Shown piece after piece: positions 39,579-53,200 of a DNA stretch of 64,000 nucleotides. The notes under the pieces were generated by a model, which was given only the letters and a program-made list of their open reading frames with translations, ran no database searches and had not been told where the DNA came from. The stretch's first letter is position 1. Every line of letters starts with the position of its first letter. The position numbers and the translations under genes were made by a program. The stretch lies in NCBI GenBank assembly GCA_963978895.1, contig OZ022247.1, positions 8,802,947-8,866,946 on the forward strand, read 5' to 3'. This stretch comes from Erpobdella octoculata (Eukaryota > Annelida > Clitellata > Hirudinida > Erpobdellidae).

Positions 39579-40670
39579 CAGGGGCGGATTTAGGCATAGG
39601 CTGCAGCCTATGAGCGCAACGAAGCCAGGGGCGCCACAAAAATATGAAAAAAATGAACAAGAAAGAAAGTAAATAAAAGAAAAAATAAAAGTCCTCCAAA
39701 GCTTTAATTTTTATGACTTTTTTTCTTATTGCGCCCCCCTGAGCCCTAGCCTCTAAAGTTTTAGTTTTTTTATTCAATTTGTATATCATTTCATTCACTT
39801 AAATATTGTGTTTTGATTACCGCTTTGGTAAAGCAATAATATAAATTTAATATTTAATTTATTTATTTCAAATTGTTTGACTATAATTAAGCATCCAAAA
39901 TCATAAGATCAAGATTGTTTTAGGACATATATCCAACGTTGACATTGCTATTTGAATATTTCTTTGCACATTGGCATCCAACGGCTCGGGTGAACGGTCA
40001 ATTTTTACCCTAAAAATAATCAAAAATTATCTTAGGTTAACAATTGGTCAAGAAAGACTCAATGCTCTTGTAGTTATGACCATAAAGGTAAAATAGTAAA
40101 GATGATGATTTTGCTGCTACCAAAGCAAGGATAAACTTATGATTTTGTTATGTTATGTTGCCGTTTTTGATACAACTTCATATGGACCTGAACTCAAACA
40201 TATTTGACTCCGCCTTGCTTTTGCAAACCAATTCCAAGCCTTGATAAAGGAGGAGGGTCAGTTAAAAGGATCAAATATGATCTACGACAGAAAATTCTTA
40301 GGTGCTTCCAACATACAGCCAGTTCAGTATTAAAACACCTGTTGTAAAGGGCTATAAACTGTTATAAAAAATCAAACATGTTTATATGTTTATTCAATAG
40401 TAATTATGTTTGTAATTGCTTTACTACATATGGAATTATCATTAAAGAAATATTATAGAAAACATGAACAGAACTCTTGTGTAGTTAATTACATAGCATA
40501 ATTATATTTATAGGCTATTCAACTACAACTGGTCAAATAAATTTGTGTATCCAACTTTGCATGAACCGGGGTCCGGTAAAACAATCAGTTATTAGGGGCC
40601 CGGGGAAAGGACGCTGGGGGCGCCATCAAAACTTTAGCCTATGGGCTCCACATTCTTAAATTTGCCTCTG
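39579..40670. mobile_element. Complete non-autonomous hAT with exact 8-bp TSD
   Basis: Termini CAGGGGCGGATTTAGGC and (complemented) CAGAGGCAAATTTAAGAATG, both followed by AGCCTATG. Flanked by TACTTACC on each side (39571-39578 and 40671-40678). No transposase is left. It carries a copy of the LINE/SINE-tail-like repeat at 40225-40370, so that retroelement piece is carried by, or inserted into, this element. Confidence 0.9.
40225..40370 (+). repeat. Dispersed LINE/SINE tail-like repeat, copy 2
   Basis: Aligns along its length with 15835-15975 (GCCTTGATAAAGGAGGAGGG, CAGTTAAAAGGATCAAA, TGTAAAGGGCTATAAAC). Confidence 0.6.
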
Positions 40671-41197
40671 TACTTACCTGCAACATTTATGTGGAAACTG
40701 ATCTGAAAGAACATGCATCATCCAGAATTCAATAAGGGTCGTTTCCTTGTGTTTATCCTTAAGAGCCATACTGTGCTTCGGTTTAATATTTTCGAGCTGA
40801 AAATAAGTATGGCCGCCGAAATTTAGCTCCACCCATTAATTTAAAAGTAAACGGAAGAAGAATGTAGTCAAATGAAGTGTTTCTAACAACGCACCCTAGC
40901 CTATCTTTATAAGTGTTCAAGAAATAAAGTACATTTTTAAAGTTATTTTAATGTTTAGAATATTAGTTTGCTTAAAATTGTATATGGTTTATGGTTTGTG
41001 TACGGGGCAATGAAAAGTATACAAGTGTTTTGAGAAAAAGAGCACGCACCTTGGCGGGCCACATGAGATCAGCCCGAAGGCCGAGGATGAAGAGCACTGC
41101 CCTACGGGGCACATTGATCCTGTGTATAATTCAATATGATCCCACATCCAGTTCTTTCAAAAAACACATTAAAAATAGGTATAATAGCCATTATTCC

Positions 41198-41228
<31 letters not shown>

Positions 41229-41270
41229 CATTTAACATTCTTTAAAGGGTGGAGAGACCAATAGTTCATC

Positions 41271-41540
41271 TTAGATGTTTGCAGCAAACATTTCCCAAGC
41301 ATCTCTTTTTGTTTTACTGTGAATACCAGCCTTGTTTTCTAATTCGGTATCAAATATCAAACTAACATTTGGATTGAGACGTCTCTTCTTAACATATCGC
41401 TTTAGTGTCGTACGGTCAATTCCCATTTCACGTGCAACAGCATTGACGGCTCTAATTTTTATCATTACCGCCACTGCTGTTCCCTTCATTTCAACAAGTG
41501 TTTTACCTCAATCTGTCTTTCGCTGACGATGTTTAACCAT
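41271..41540 (-). pseudogene. pogo-type transposase N-terminus (psq/CENP-B-like HTH)
   Basis: From ATG 41540 the minus strand reads MVKHRQRKTD, a TGA, then AVNAVAREMGIDRTTLKRYV and KKRRLNPNVS. This is the helix-turn-helix typical of pogo/Tigger transposases (KRKT....AAK.YGI.R.TL.RYVK). The early stop and loss of the DDE domain mark it as a fragment. Confidence 0.75.
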
Positions 41541-41958
41541 TGTGAAACCAAACCAAACCTACGAAGAAAACGAATTGCGTTTTTGCAATAACAATAATAG
41601 AAAGTGTCAAATTATAGGACTGTCTAAACCTACAATGCCAGGAGAATGCGTACATTTAGTATCCAGTGTTTAAATTAGTCCCCTATGGCTAGGGGATAAT
41701 AGGTTTCTTAGGAGGACCGTAGCCCGCCGCAGGTGAAAAATTTTTTGGTCTTTTATATGCTTGTAGGTAATTTTTAGAGATTTTGTATTAAAATATATCC
41801 TGTTTTGAAAATGTGTTATTTAAGACACTGTAATGGAATTTTAGGAATGACAGTATTTGAAGAAATAAAAAAATTCACCAATAAGTTTAAAAATTTTAAT
41901 TATTCAAATAATTTGACTATTAAATAGGTTACAAATACAAACCACACAGGATTCAACT

Positions 41959-44579
41959 CAGGCCCGTAGGCAGGATTTAGTGAGTGGGGGAGCTATGAAA
42001 AGTAGTAGGGGGCTACTTATGAACGAGAGCACCGAAAAAGCCTGAGCGCGAGCGCCGAAGGTGCGAAGCCCCTCAAGATAAGGAGATTCGCCAAGGCATT
42101 TTGTAGCATTTGGCACAAAATGGCATCCAATTTTGGATATCCTATTATGTGATTTTAGATTTTCTAAGAGTTGTAATATTGTTGCTCGTATTAATGAAAA
42201 TTAACAATTTTCACAGACAACTTTGTCAGATAACAGTATGCTTGTTGTTATCCACAACTTGATTTTTGATGCGTGCATGACACCATTGGGATGATAGCAC
42301 TGAATCAAATTGTCCAAATTTAATTATTAAATAAGACAACCGTTATAGTCCACAATACAATAACTTGCTTATTTTATTTTTGATAAAAACTTGTACATCT
42401 GTATCAAATGCCAAGAAATCAATAAAATAAAATTAGATTTAAATTTTTGTCTTGACAAAGATCAAACCACATTATAATAAAATGTACTATTTAGTTTAGC
42501 TTCTCATTTTTAGTTACTACACATCCATTCATGTGTTACACATAAAACTTGTCATCAGTTTCTAAACAATCTAAATAGAAAATTAAATTATATATCAAGT
42601 ATATCTTTATATTAATATTGTTCTAAAAATTATGTGGTTTGACAGTAAGCTTTAAATGGTTTCTTCGAATTAATCAGTTCAGCAATATTGGGGTTAATAT
42701 TATTGCACTGTCAGACTAGCACTAAGAAATATTAAATTATGGAAATAGTTTGAATTAATGAGAGTCATTCAAAAATCAAAAGCAAAAGTTTGTCAGCTAA
42801 GCTGAATTAGCTTCTTTCTCTGTTCTAAAACTGTAAGATTAAAGTTATTATAGTACTAGCAGTGCCCGTAGCGGCTTTGCTCGCATGAAATTAGAGAATT
42901 TGAACCGTGCTTACATAGTAGAGTACTGCACGGATCAATTTGTTAGGTCTCGGCTCGGCCCGTCGACAACTTGGCCCAACCCGTTTCAAAAACCGAAATT
43001 CCTGGCCCGGCACGGCCCGTCTAATGTGGGCCCGTCCCGTTTTTACAGGCCTAGAAGTTCTATATACTTGATGAAAAACTTCGACCCGTCCCACCTTGAC
43101 TTCAGGTTTAGCCCGGCCCGTCTGAACACCCTAAAATCACTAAAATGTCTATATACTTGGTTAAAAATCTCAGCCCGTCCCACCTTGATTTAAGGTTTGG
43201 GCAGGGCCGTATGAAGACCCTAAAATAACGGCCTGGCCTGTCCGTCCGGTGATAAACTGAACTCATCTACTTTTAACCGGCACAAAACCTCAAAATACTA
43301 ATTTTCACATTTGTAGCACTTACAGTTTTTGAGTAGCAGTTATTTTAAAATCAAATAACCCTTTTTCCACTTCACATTTGAGGTCCTGGAAACCAAATTT
43401 TCAAAAAATGGTGAAACACGTATATCATTATTTTTAGAGTAGAAACTAAATACTAATTTTACTTTTGTAGCATTTACAGTTTTTGAGTAGCAGTTACTTT
43501 AAAAACCAAGTAACCCTATTTTCCACCCCATATTTGAAGTCCTGGAAACCAAATTTTCAAAAAATGGTAAAACACGTATATCATTATTTCTGGAGTAGAA
43601 ACCAAATACTAATTTGTACTCCTGTAGCATCTACATTTTTCGAGTAGCAGTTACATTAAAAACCAAATAACCTTATTTTCCACCCCACATTTGAGGTCCT
43701 GAAAACCAAATTTAAAAAAATGGCAAAACACGTATATCTTTATTTTTAGAATAGAAACTAAATACTAATTTTTACATCTGTGGTATTTACAGTTTTTGAG
43801 TAGCAGTTACATTAAAAAACAAATAACCCTATTTTCCACCCCACATTTTAAGTCCTAGAAACCAAATTTTCAAAAAATTCTAAAACACGTATTTCATTAT
43901 TTTTGGAGTAGAAACTAAATACTAATTTTTATTCCTGTAGCGTTCACAGTTTTTGAGTAGCAGCTACTTTAAAAACCAAATAACCCAATTTTCCAACCCA
44001 CATTTGAGGTCCGGGAAACCGAATTTTCAAAAAATGGTGAAACACGTATCTTTTTATGTTTCAAGAAGAATCCATATACCAAATTTCAAAATCTCATTTT
44101 TGGTTTTCGAGATATACATTGTCTTAGAAAAAAGTTTGTTTTCCAGTTTCTTCCCCTCAGGAGCAAAATTTTCAAAAATCCTTTCTTAGTGGATGCTTAC
44201 GCAATAAAAATAATATAAGTTCCAAATTTCACGTTCCTAAGATGAGGCGTTTGAGCTCGGCGTTGATTATCAGTCAGTCAGGACATGTTCTTTTATATAT
44301 ATATATATATAGATAGATTTTAAGACTAAGTCCAAGCACTGGTTATGAAACTGATAACAATTTTTATGTGTAAAACATCAATGGATGTGCTTGAAATGAG
44401 AAACTAAACTAAAAAGTGCATTTCATTATATTTATAATGTGGGTTGATCATTGTCAAGACAATTATTTGAATCCGATTTTATTTTATTTCATTCTTGGTA
44501 TTTGATATCTGCCAAAAAACCTGTCAAAAATTTTAGTGGGGGGCTGCAGTCCCTCAGTCCCCCGCTAGCTACGAGCCTG
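41959..44579. mobile_element. hAT foldback element with exact 8-bp TSD, split by a Helitron
   Basis: Termini CAGGCCCGTAGGCAGGATTT and (complemented) CAGGCTCGTAGCTAGCGGGG, flanked by ATTCAACT at 41951-41958 and 44580-44587. Long inner arms are inverted copies: 42390-42570 pairs with 44335-44510 (CACATCCATTCATGTGTTAC versus CACATCCATTGATGTTTTAC). The loop is occupied by the Helitron at 42856-44317. No transposase was recognised. Confidence 0.9.
42856..44317 (-). mobile_element. 1.46-kb Helitron with internal 155-bp minisatellite
   Basis: On the minus strand it starts A|TCTATCTATATATATATATA and runs through AAGAACATGTCCTGACTGAC. It ends AAGCCGCTACGGGCACTGCTAG|T. Between 43270 and 44060 lie five units of 153-160 bp (each with GAGTAGCAGTTA, GAGGTCCTGGAAACCAAA and AAACACGTAT), then a GGCCCGTCCCG-rich stretch. 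Non-autonomous. Related decayed arrays are at 31.8-32.3 and 51.4-51.7 kb. Confidence 0.85.
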
Positions 44580-45544
44580 ATTCAACTATCTATAATAAGT
44601 ATTTCAATCGATTCATCCCCGCAACGTTTGCTTCCATCCCCACGGTAATCCTGCAAGGTTATTCTTATAACCGCGGTATTCCCACAGCACTCGTCCCCAT
44701 TTCCGCAGAATTACTTCAAAATCCGCGGGATTCCCTCTGTTCCCATTACCGCGCACAACCCTACTAGGGTTAATATTTACGCATGTAAGAGCTGGTTTCT
44801 TATTGGTTGTCTTTTATAAACAGTATGATTTTGGGCGACTAATATTACAACTATTAGTTTTATATTGAATACTAATGTTTACTATGATTTTTGGTTGAAT
44901 CTACCAGATATTTTTCGTTTACAACTTAAGACTTAACTTAAGTGTTCAATATTCAATGCCCGGGATTATCGGATCGCAGCTGATCCATTAATAAATTATT
45001 AGACTTAGATTAGACTAGACATCGACTTTTTGTCTTGTTTATTAATGTTAAATGTTAATGTTTTGAATTATGTAAGTTTTGTATTAAGTTGTTTCGATAA
45101 TTAATAAATAGACCTAATTCAGAACTAATTGAATCTTTTTCATCTGAATTTCGTCTGTGATTATGTTATTTATTAGAGTTTAGACATCCATTTAATTTGA
45201 TTGTTTAACAGTTAAACTTTAACTATGAAAAAATAAAAATTTTTGTCACTAGATTATTTAAATTCCTTTATTAGGAATTTTCTTACAACTCTGGTGTTAC
45301 AAACTGCTTTCATAGATAGCTTAAAAATCTTAAAATGCATTTACATTACATTACATACATCATTACATCATTGCTTTATGTCTGACCGTCTTTGAGCTTT
45401 AATTATTATTATTTAACAACTTATGTAGCACAGTTAGTATAAATACTTTAAGGGCACTTTACAGAACAATTGATAATAGAAATGAATAATTATAGCGATA
45501 ATTGTCAACAATGATATGATAATCAGAAAAAGATCATTCCGGGC

Positions 45545-45915
45545 TTTAGGACCGGTCACCGCCAACGGTTCATCTTCGAGGAACGAACATATTAGTTAAT
45601 CTGTAAGATCTCAGCTGCCATCGAGATGAGTCTTCGTTGAGTCGCCTGTTGTGCTGTTGATCATATGGTGGAGTGAGATTGTGTAGACACTTGTAAACCA
45701 GCAAACAGAGCTTATACTGGATACAGACACGGATATTTAGAACGTGAAGTTCATTCCGAAGAATCAACGTTATGTGGTCGAACTTTTGAACTCTTGCAAC
45801 GCGACGAGCAGATGCATTGATGACTGAGTGAAGTCGATCAAGTTGATGCTTTAGCAGTCCAGCAAACACTACATTACAGTAGTCAGTGGGTGACATTACA
45901 GAACACCTAACTAAT
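45545..45915 (-). pseudogene. Non-LTR (CR1/L2/jockey-like) reverse transcriptase C-terminal fragment
   Basis: The minus strand reads MSPTDYCNVVFAGLLKHQLD, then RLHSVINASARRVARVQKFD, HITLILRNELHVL and YKLCLLVYKCLHNLTPPY. This is the conserved post-RT region of CR1/L2-type LINEs (DYCN...G......L..VQN.AAR......HI). Only the C-terminal part is present, with a stop soon after VPRR. A dead, 5'-truncated copy upstream of the RhoGAP exons. Confidence 0.85.
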
Positions 45916-46422
45916 TGGTGTAATATTTCACGCGGTATCGACCGACCGTCTGACCGACTTAAGCTGTCTCGAGATGCTAAAACAGACTTTTATGAAAGAG
46001 GTGATGTGCACCCTCATTACAGACTAGAGCCAGTTCCATGGCATCAGCACCAATAACAAAAGGGTTCCAATTAATATAAGGCACTATATAAATGCACATA
46101 AAAATGCAACATTATTTACCAAAGACTTGAGAGTGACATATGTACCTTTTTTTTTTATCTTATTATATTACCGCATGCCTATCTCCATGTTTGCCTCATC
46201 TACATGGAATGCCTCCCAGCCACTTTTCGTCTCCATAAAAAGTTTTCTTTAAATTCCACCCACCAAAACAAGTCACACATATAATGCCTCACTATTACTT
46301 ATCAGCCCCACGTATGGTTTAGTTTTTATTTTAATCAAGTTTTTGCGTGGCTAGCGTTATTTTCAACTTCGGCTGCATTATATTTAGTATTAGAAGTTTG
46401 AAGTTTAAAAATATTATTTTAG

Positions 46423-48268
46423 GTCAAACAGCTTGAAGATACTTCCAACAGGTACAATCGTTCGTGGCAGTGGAAAGAGTCAGTTCTTTGATAAGGTTTG
46501 TCAATACACGTTGAGTTTGAGTTTGTTTATTCAGTTATCAATACATACATTCAAAATCACAAATAAGACAGAACAAAAAAAAAACTGCGTTATATTCTGT
46601 TTCATCCTGTTTCTCTATGAAATGTTATAGATGAATTATGGTTATTATGACAAGATAAGAAATTCTGGGCATGTTTTTTGTCAGCTTAATTTTCTTAATT
46701 TTCAGTCTTGTATGTAATTTTTAATATATTATTTAACTTTAAATTTCTGAATGAGTCACTGTCACCTCCACAATACAATCATCATCATCATAAATATATA
46801 TTTATATAATAGATGGTTATATAACAATTATGTAAGTGTTTAACCACAAATACTACTCTGATATTGACCAGCTAAGATGCAGAAGTTTTTTTGTTGTAAA
46901 TCTTTCAAAAAATGCTTTGATTAATTTTGCACATTCACTCGAATATTCAAACGTCTCAGAAAGCTTTTTGTCTTTCGAGAGTGAAACAGCGCAGTGTTAT
47001 TAATTATTATTTTTTTTTATTATCCTTGAATTTACTTACACGTTTCCCTTTTATCTCTATGTACTGCTCGACTTTATTGCACAATTTTTAAATTCTCGTG
47101 AGGATGTTGTTACAAATAACTACTTCGCGTAATTGAAGATCACCACATTCAGAGTCAAGATCATTTTATAAAATTTTCTAATTTTTAATTTTTATGATGA
47201 AATTTAAACTAAACTAAACAAAACAAAACAGAATATTCGCCTTAAAAAAGTTTGCAATTGTTATTAAGTTAACAATGACAGCAGCTTTTATATTAAAGGA
47301 TAATAAATAAAAGTGCATTATTCAACAATCAAATGTCATTTTTCAATTAAAAAAATTATTAAAAATTGGTAAATTTATTGAATGATGACTATGGAAATAT
47401 GTTCTAAATATATTATTAAAGTTAATTATATTAGTTATCTAAAAAATGGCAAACGGCTATGTTGTGTATCCGAGGATACATAACATGCGGATGTGTTAAT
47501 ATCTTGTCACTTCCATTTTTCTGATCTTTCTGCCCAGTAAATTGTTTCAATTAGTCAGTTGTTTTCAAGTTTTGAAATTCCGATAGCTGCAATGAAAGGG
47601 TTATTTATGGATGGAGGTTTTTGTTAAACACTTTTTACTGGACTTTATAGCTTAGATTATTATGTTATTTTGTTCATTATGTATATTGATGAATTTCACT
47701 AATCTTTTTAGAGCCAGTTGATTCTAGTGAAAGAGGAAGGGAAATTGCCTGGCAGAGATATTGCCAGTAGCTCTTCTGCAAGATTTCCAAGATTTCAAGA
47801 ATGTGCTCATTTCCATTATGAACTCGTCAGCATTTCTGGCATTAAAGTAGGTTCTTGTTGAACAGTTTGGTTTGTGATTTTTTTTGTTTTAAATTCAAAG
47901 TTGTTATCAAAATAAAAATTTTATTTGCTAATAAGGCCCAGTAAATAGTCCTTAGACCTATAGGCCACGAATCATTTGTTTAACTTTAATCAGTCGTGGG
48001 CCCATTAACAGAACAACAAGAGGCAGCCATATATAAGGGTCTACCCACACCCCTTGCAGATGCTGGTGGTTCCGGTGGGATTCAAACCGCAGACTTTCAG
48101 GTCTACACGTGAATGCCTTGCCTCTATACCACCAGGGCTTGCCCAATAAGTTTTCCTAATTTCCATTGGGTTCGAGTTCGGCAACATAAAAATTTGGGTT
48201 TGTTTGAGTTCGGTTTGAAATTTTAAAATTATGGGTTCGAGTTCAAAAAGTTGGGTTTAATTTCCATC

Positions 48269-48305
<37 letters not shown>

Positions 48306-48586
48306 TAATATACTTTGGCAAAATCCCCTCTCGTAAACACACTCCGTTAAAAACAAACGACCACTTTGCATTAATGACTTTTCTAATAAACTGTTCAAAA
48401 TATTTAATTTTACGACGTAAACTAGAGTCCATTTTAAAAATTTATATAATACAAATAATAATAATTAGGACTGACTGGCCAGTTTCGACTACAGTCATCT
48501 TCAGAGTCCGTAACCTAAAATGTCGTATTACGTAAACAGCTAAAGAATATATAGTAAACATCAACATAGAAATAGTGTTGTGCCTA

Positions 48587-48651
<65 letters not shown>

Positions 48652-49365
48652 TGGGTGATCAGTTAACGAACAAATCGGATAACGAACACTTCCATGAAAG
48701 AATTTTGTGTTCGGACAACGAACATATATTCGGATAACGAACATATATTCGGATAACGAACATATATTCGGATAACGAACTTAAACAAATTTCACGGAGC
48801 GGTTACCGGTAAGCGGAAATCTGCTGTCACTGTGCGTGTGAACTGTCCTCACCATAAAAACAAAGCAAGAGATTATAGTTAATGTAGAGAGTGGACAGAA
48901 GGCGGCTGATGTTGCGAGACAGTATGGTTTGAATAGGTATACGGTATGCACAATCTTAGCTAAGAAAGATATCCAAAAGACTCATTCAGCTAAATGAGTA
49001 ACGAAAAATGAAAAGGCCTGAATAATATACAAGACTATATGAATATGTATTATTTTTCTTGATAAACTTACTTAGAAATTATACATAATTTGTTTATAAT
49101 TTCATTTCTAAGGGTCTCTGGAACGAATTAATCGGTTAACGAACAATTCGGATAGCAAACACAGTCTTGGAACGGATTATGTTCGTTAACCGATCACCCA
49201 CTGATTTGTAATATATTATATATATATATATATCGAGCATTGATTCGGACCCATTCATAGTCGAGTGTTGTGTTCAACATACCCCAACAAAAGCGCTTAA
49301 CAACCACTGTTTTTGGCGGTGGAAGTAGCACAGATGGTAAGGTAGTTGGCATGATGGAGGCGGTG

Positions 49366-49400
<35 letters not shown>

Positions 49401-50211
49401 TATATATATATATACATATACATATATATATATATTTATGTTTTTGAATACTTCGGCGCTATATGTTCTTTTAGGCAAACTCGATTGAAAAAAGTGGCGC
49501 ACTTGGCTGAATCGATTTTATTTTTAATTTTTTCCAATACTCTAAATCGGTTTAAAAATAATTTATTCCCAATTAATAAACAATGGTATTCTTTTGATTT
49601 AACTCTTAAACTTTTTGGTTCTCTAAATAGTAATAAAACTAATAATAATAATAATAATAAATGTTTTAACTCATTTACAACTTCTGTTAAAAATATGCAT
49701 GTTAATAGTGCCAATGTTTCTTCAGGTATTTCTTCGTTGAATGAATGTTTTGTACCAGACGTTTGTGTTTCAAAGGTTATAGATAATGTATGTGATTCTT
49801 CTTCCAGTCACGTCCTTGAAGTTGACTGTAATTCCGTTGCTAAAGGCTTTACTAACTGATCTTAATTATTTAGTTATTACTGTTATTATTATAATTATTT
49901 TAATTTAAATATTTTTTATGTTGTTACATTTGTATATAATGAATTTAAATTTTATTTAAATTGTATTTTAATTCCTTTCAATTAGTTGTATCTTTTACCA
50001 TTTAGTCACTGCATTTTATTTTAAAAAGTTAAACGGCTCTGATGATGGCAAAAAATTGCCGAAATAGATCTATTAGCCTATAAGATTATGGAGTTTGTGT
50101 TTGGGAATAAATTATTTTTAAACCGATTTAGAGTATTGGAAAAAATTAAAAATAAAATCGATTCAGCCAAGTGCGCCACTTTTTTCAATCGAGTTTGCCT
50201 AAAAGAATATA

Positions 50212-50273
<62 letters not shown>

Positions 50274-53200
50274 TGTATGTATGTATGTATGTATGTATAT
50301 ATATATATATATATACACATGCTTCTTTTAATAATTTATTCAGCTTACTCTGCTGGGTCAAAGATTTGAAGTCGATGCTTCAAAAGTATGCAGGTTTTAT
50401 GTGTTGGTGAGCTGTGGTGATCATGGCTGGACAGTGAAAAGATCATTTGAAAGTATTTGTAAAGTTGATGAATTACTTCATCAATGCGTTTACAGCAGGA
50501 GTTCCAGTCTGCTGCCGGAACTTCGTGAAAATTTAATGGACAGGTTTGGAAATGAGGTATGCTTGATTGTTATAATACAAGTGAAATATCATTTAAAAGA
50601 ATTCACTAGTAGTCTTAGGGATAAAAACTTGTTTATGGTTAAATATATTTTATCAAGTTCTGATTAACTTGTTAGAAGTTTGTTGCTATATTATATAAAA
50701 GATTATATATATAATCTTAAGCATGCCGAACCGCTTCATAGTCACAACATTCAAGGCTAGGACCGTTTTTACAGGCACAAATTATCAAGAGAGTCTATGG
50801 CTCCAATGCATCGAAGTTTTGGGTTGTGTTGTGTTGAGTTTTTTGTGTGGTCGCGTCTACAAGAGTTGACTTACAGATAATTCTGGTTCATATATATGTA
50901 AAATATATATTTTACCTCCTTCAGTAAGAGTGGGTAATCTGCTAGCCTGAGGCTTTTGATAAATTAGATAGTATTATTTCATGCTCCTCTTCAGGAATGG
51001 AACTCTTATTTCTCGTTTTCATTCACGGCCAAGGTAGTCACGTTGCATACTATTGGAAGCTCATATGGTCCCTCTTTGAAGATCAAACAATCGTTTAAGA
51101 CTTTTTGCAATTCAGCTGAATGTATTTAGAATAACCATTGATTCAATCAAAAACGGTTCTCTATCTTGCATCATTATTTAATCAAGTCCTTTAGGGACGT
51201 TTTCTGTTTTTTGTGCACGTTAGTTTTGCATTTTTTTAAACTTTCGCTTATGAAATCTATTTTTTTAATTGGAGTTTTGTTAACATCTTAAGAAGTGGCT
51301 ATTAAAACCACAGATGATTTCTTTTGTATCACATTGTTAGCAAAAAACAATGTATCAAAAATGGTGATACTTTTTTAAAGAATCTAAATAATAAATGTCT
51401 AACTTTTTAAATTTCTAGTTTCTGAGTTTCAATGCATATAAAGTCTTTCTTTTCCACCTCTGAGGTCTTGGAAGCCAACTTATCAAAAATAGTTAATAAC
51501 TTGTATCTTTATTTTTCAAATAGAATCTAAATATTAATTTTCATACCGGTACTTTTTGGTTTTTAAGTGGCAGCTAGTTTAAAAAAATTAACTTTTTCCA
51601 TCTCACATTTAAAGCCCCAGAAACAAAATAACAAAAAAAACAACAAAACCATAATTTTTTATTTTTTTAAGATGATTCTAAGTACTGAATTTAAAAAATT
51701 TAACTATATGGTTCGAGGCTGGGATTGAAAAGTTGAAGCCTGCCGCAGATGCTAAGTTCACTGCACTTCTGAGTACAAGAAAAAAGCCATGAGTAAAAAC
51801 AAGAGTTGCCTGCAGAATCAAAAGCCCCGACACTTTTTTGAGTTTTCTTTTTCCTGCTGCTGAGCTACGCATTTAGCAGACGTGAAGACGGCATCTACCT
51901 CCATCCACGAAGTGACTGGAACTTCTTCAACCTCGGCTGCCTCGGGGCGAGGACCAGGGTGCACGGAATCCTTATTCTGGAATTGCTTTTTGCCGAAGAC
52001 GCTGCCCTCGCCGCTCACTCCGAGGCCGCTGTTCAGCGACTCATTGCTCGTTTTGCGGAGGCATGCGCAGAGTTCGGGCTCACCATAAGGAAAACCCAGG
52101 TCATGAGTCAGGATGTCAGCTCTGTTCCTACAGTCACAATCGATGAACACACCCTGGACGTGGTGGACAAGTTAATGTACCTCAGTTCCACTATCTCCAG
52201 CAACCTGTCCATGAATGCCGAGCTCAACGTGAGGATAGGTAGGCTGGCGATTGCCATGGCTCGCCTCGCGAAACGTGTGAGACAATTCTGTGCTGACCCT
52301 CAGGACAAGAATGGAATTGTACCGGGTGTGTGCTGGGCCCTATGCTCTTCTATAATGCAGTCTCCACTTTTGACCACCCTGTATGCTTCTCAAGAACGGA
52401 GACTGAATGTCTTCCGTTTGCGCTACCTCGGGTAACTACTTGGCATCACCTGGTGGGAGCATGTCTCCAATGCAGACATCTTGACCATGGCAGGGATATT
52501 AAGCATGTTTGCTATTCTTTCTCAGAGACATCTGCACTGTCTAGGACACATCTGCAGGATGGATGATGGTCTCATCCCATAGGATATCTTCTATGGTGAG
52601 CTAGCCACAGAAACGTGTCCAATCGGACGACTCTTTCTGCTCTACGAGGATGTCTGCAGGAGGGACCTGAAGTCATGCAACACCGGCCTAGCTAATCTTC
52701 GAGGCAGCGACTTCTGCCCGCTCTGGCTGGCGAGACCGGCATCCAGCGGGCCGAGGAGATCCGGCGGGAGGAGGGGAGGGGTCGTGGGCAGCTGAGGGCA
52801 AGGGATGTCGCTGTTTCCTTCATGGTCCGTGCCGCTGAGTACACCTGTGGAAAATTTGGAAGAAGCTTCAGCTCCCATATTGGCTTATTCAGCCACAGCC
52901 AACAATGCAGCTTCACCGGGTGTGCGCGTGCGTGCGTGCATGTGTCTGCATGAGTGAATTTATTTGTTATGTATGATTTAAAACAAGAATCTTTTTAATA
53001 TTGCTAATTTCGTTTATTATGATTCTTTGAACAAAAATTATCGAATAAATTATTTTCAATTGGTAACAAATTCAATTCAAAGGAGTGCTTTAAAATGCTC
53101 GGAAATTACATCAATATCCTTTCAAGTTTGTTGCTCAAGGCAGCTGATCTTCTCACTTGTGGACCCGTTCTTGCCTGGTTGGAAGTTAGTTGATTCGTCT

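Larger units (their letters stand above)
38509..41099. mobile_element. Outer hAT element hosting other elements
   Basis: Ends CAGTGCTGTCCAACCTTTTT and (complemented) CAGTGCTCTTCATCCTCG, both followed inward by TGGGCC/GGGCCAC motifs. Flanking 8-mers CCTTACAG (38501-38508) and CCCTACGG (41100-41107) match at 6 of 8. Internal sequence is almost entirely other insertions. Confidence 0.6.
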
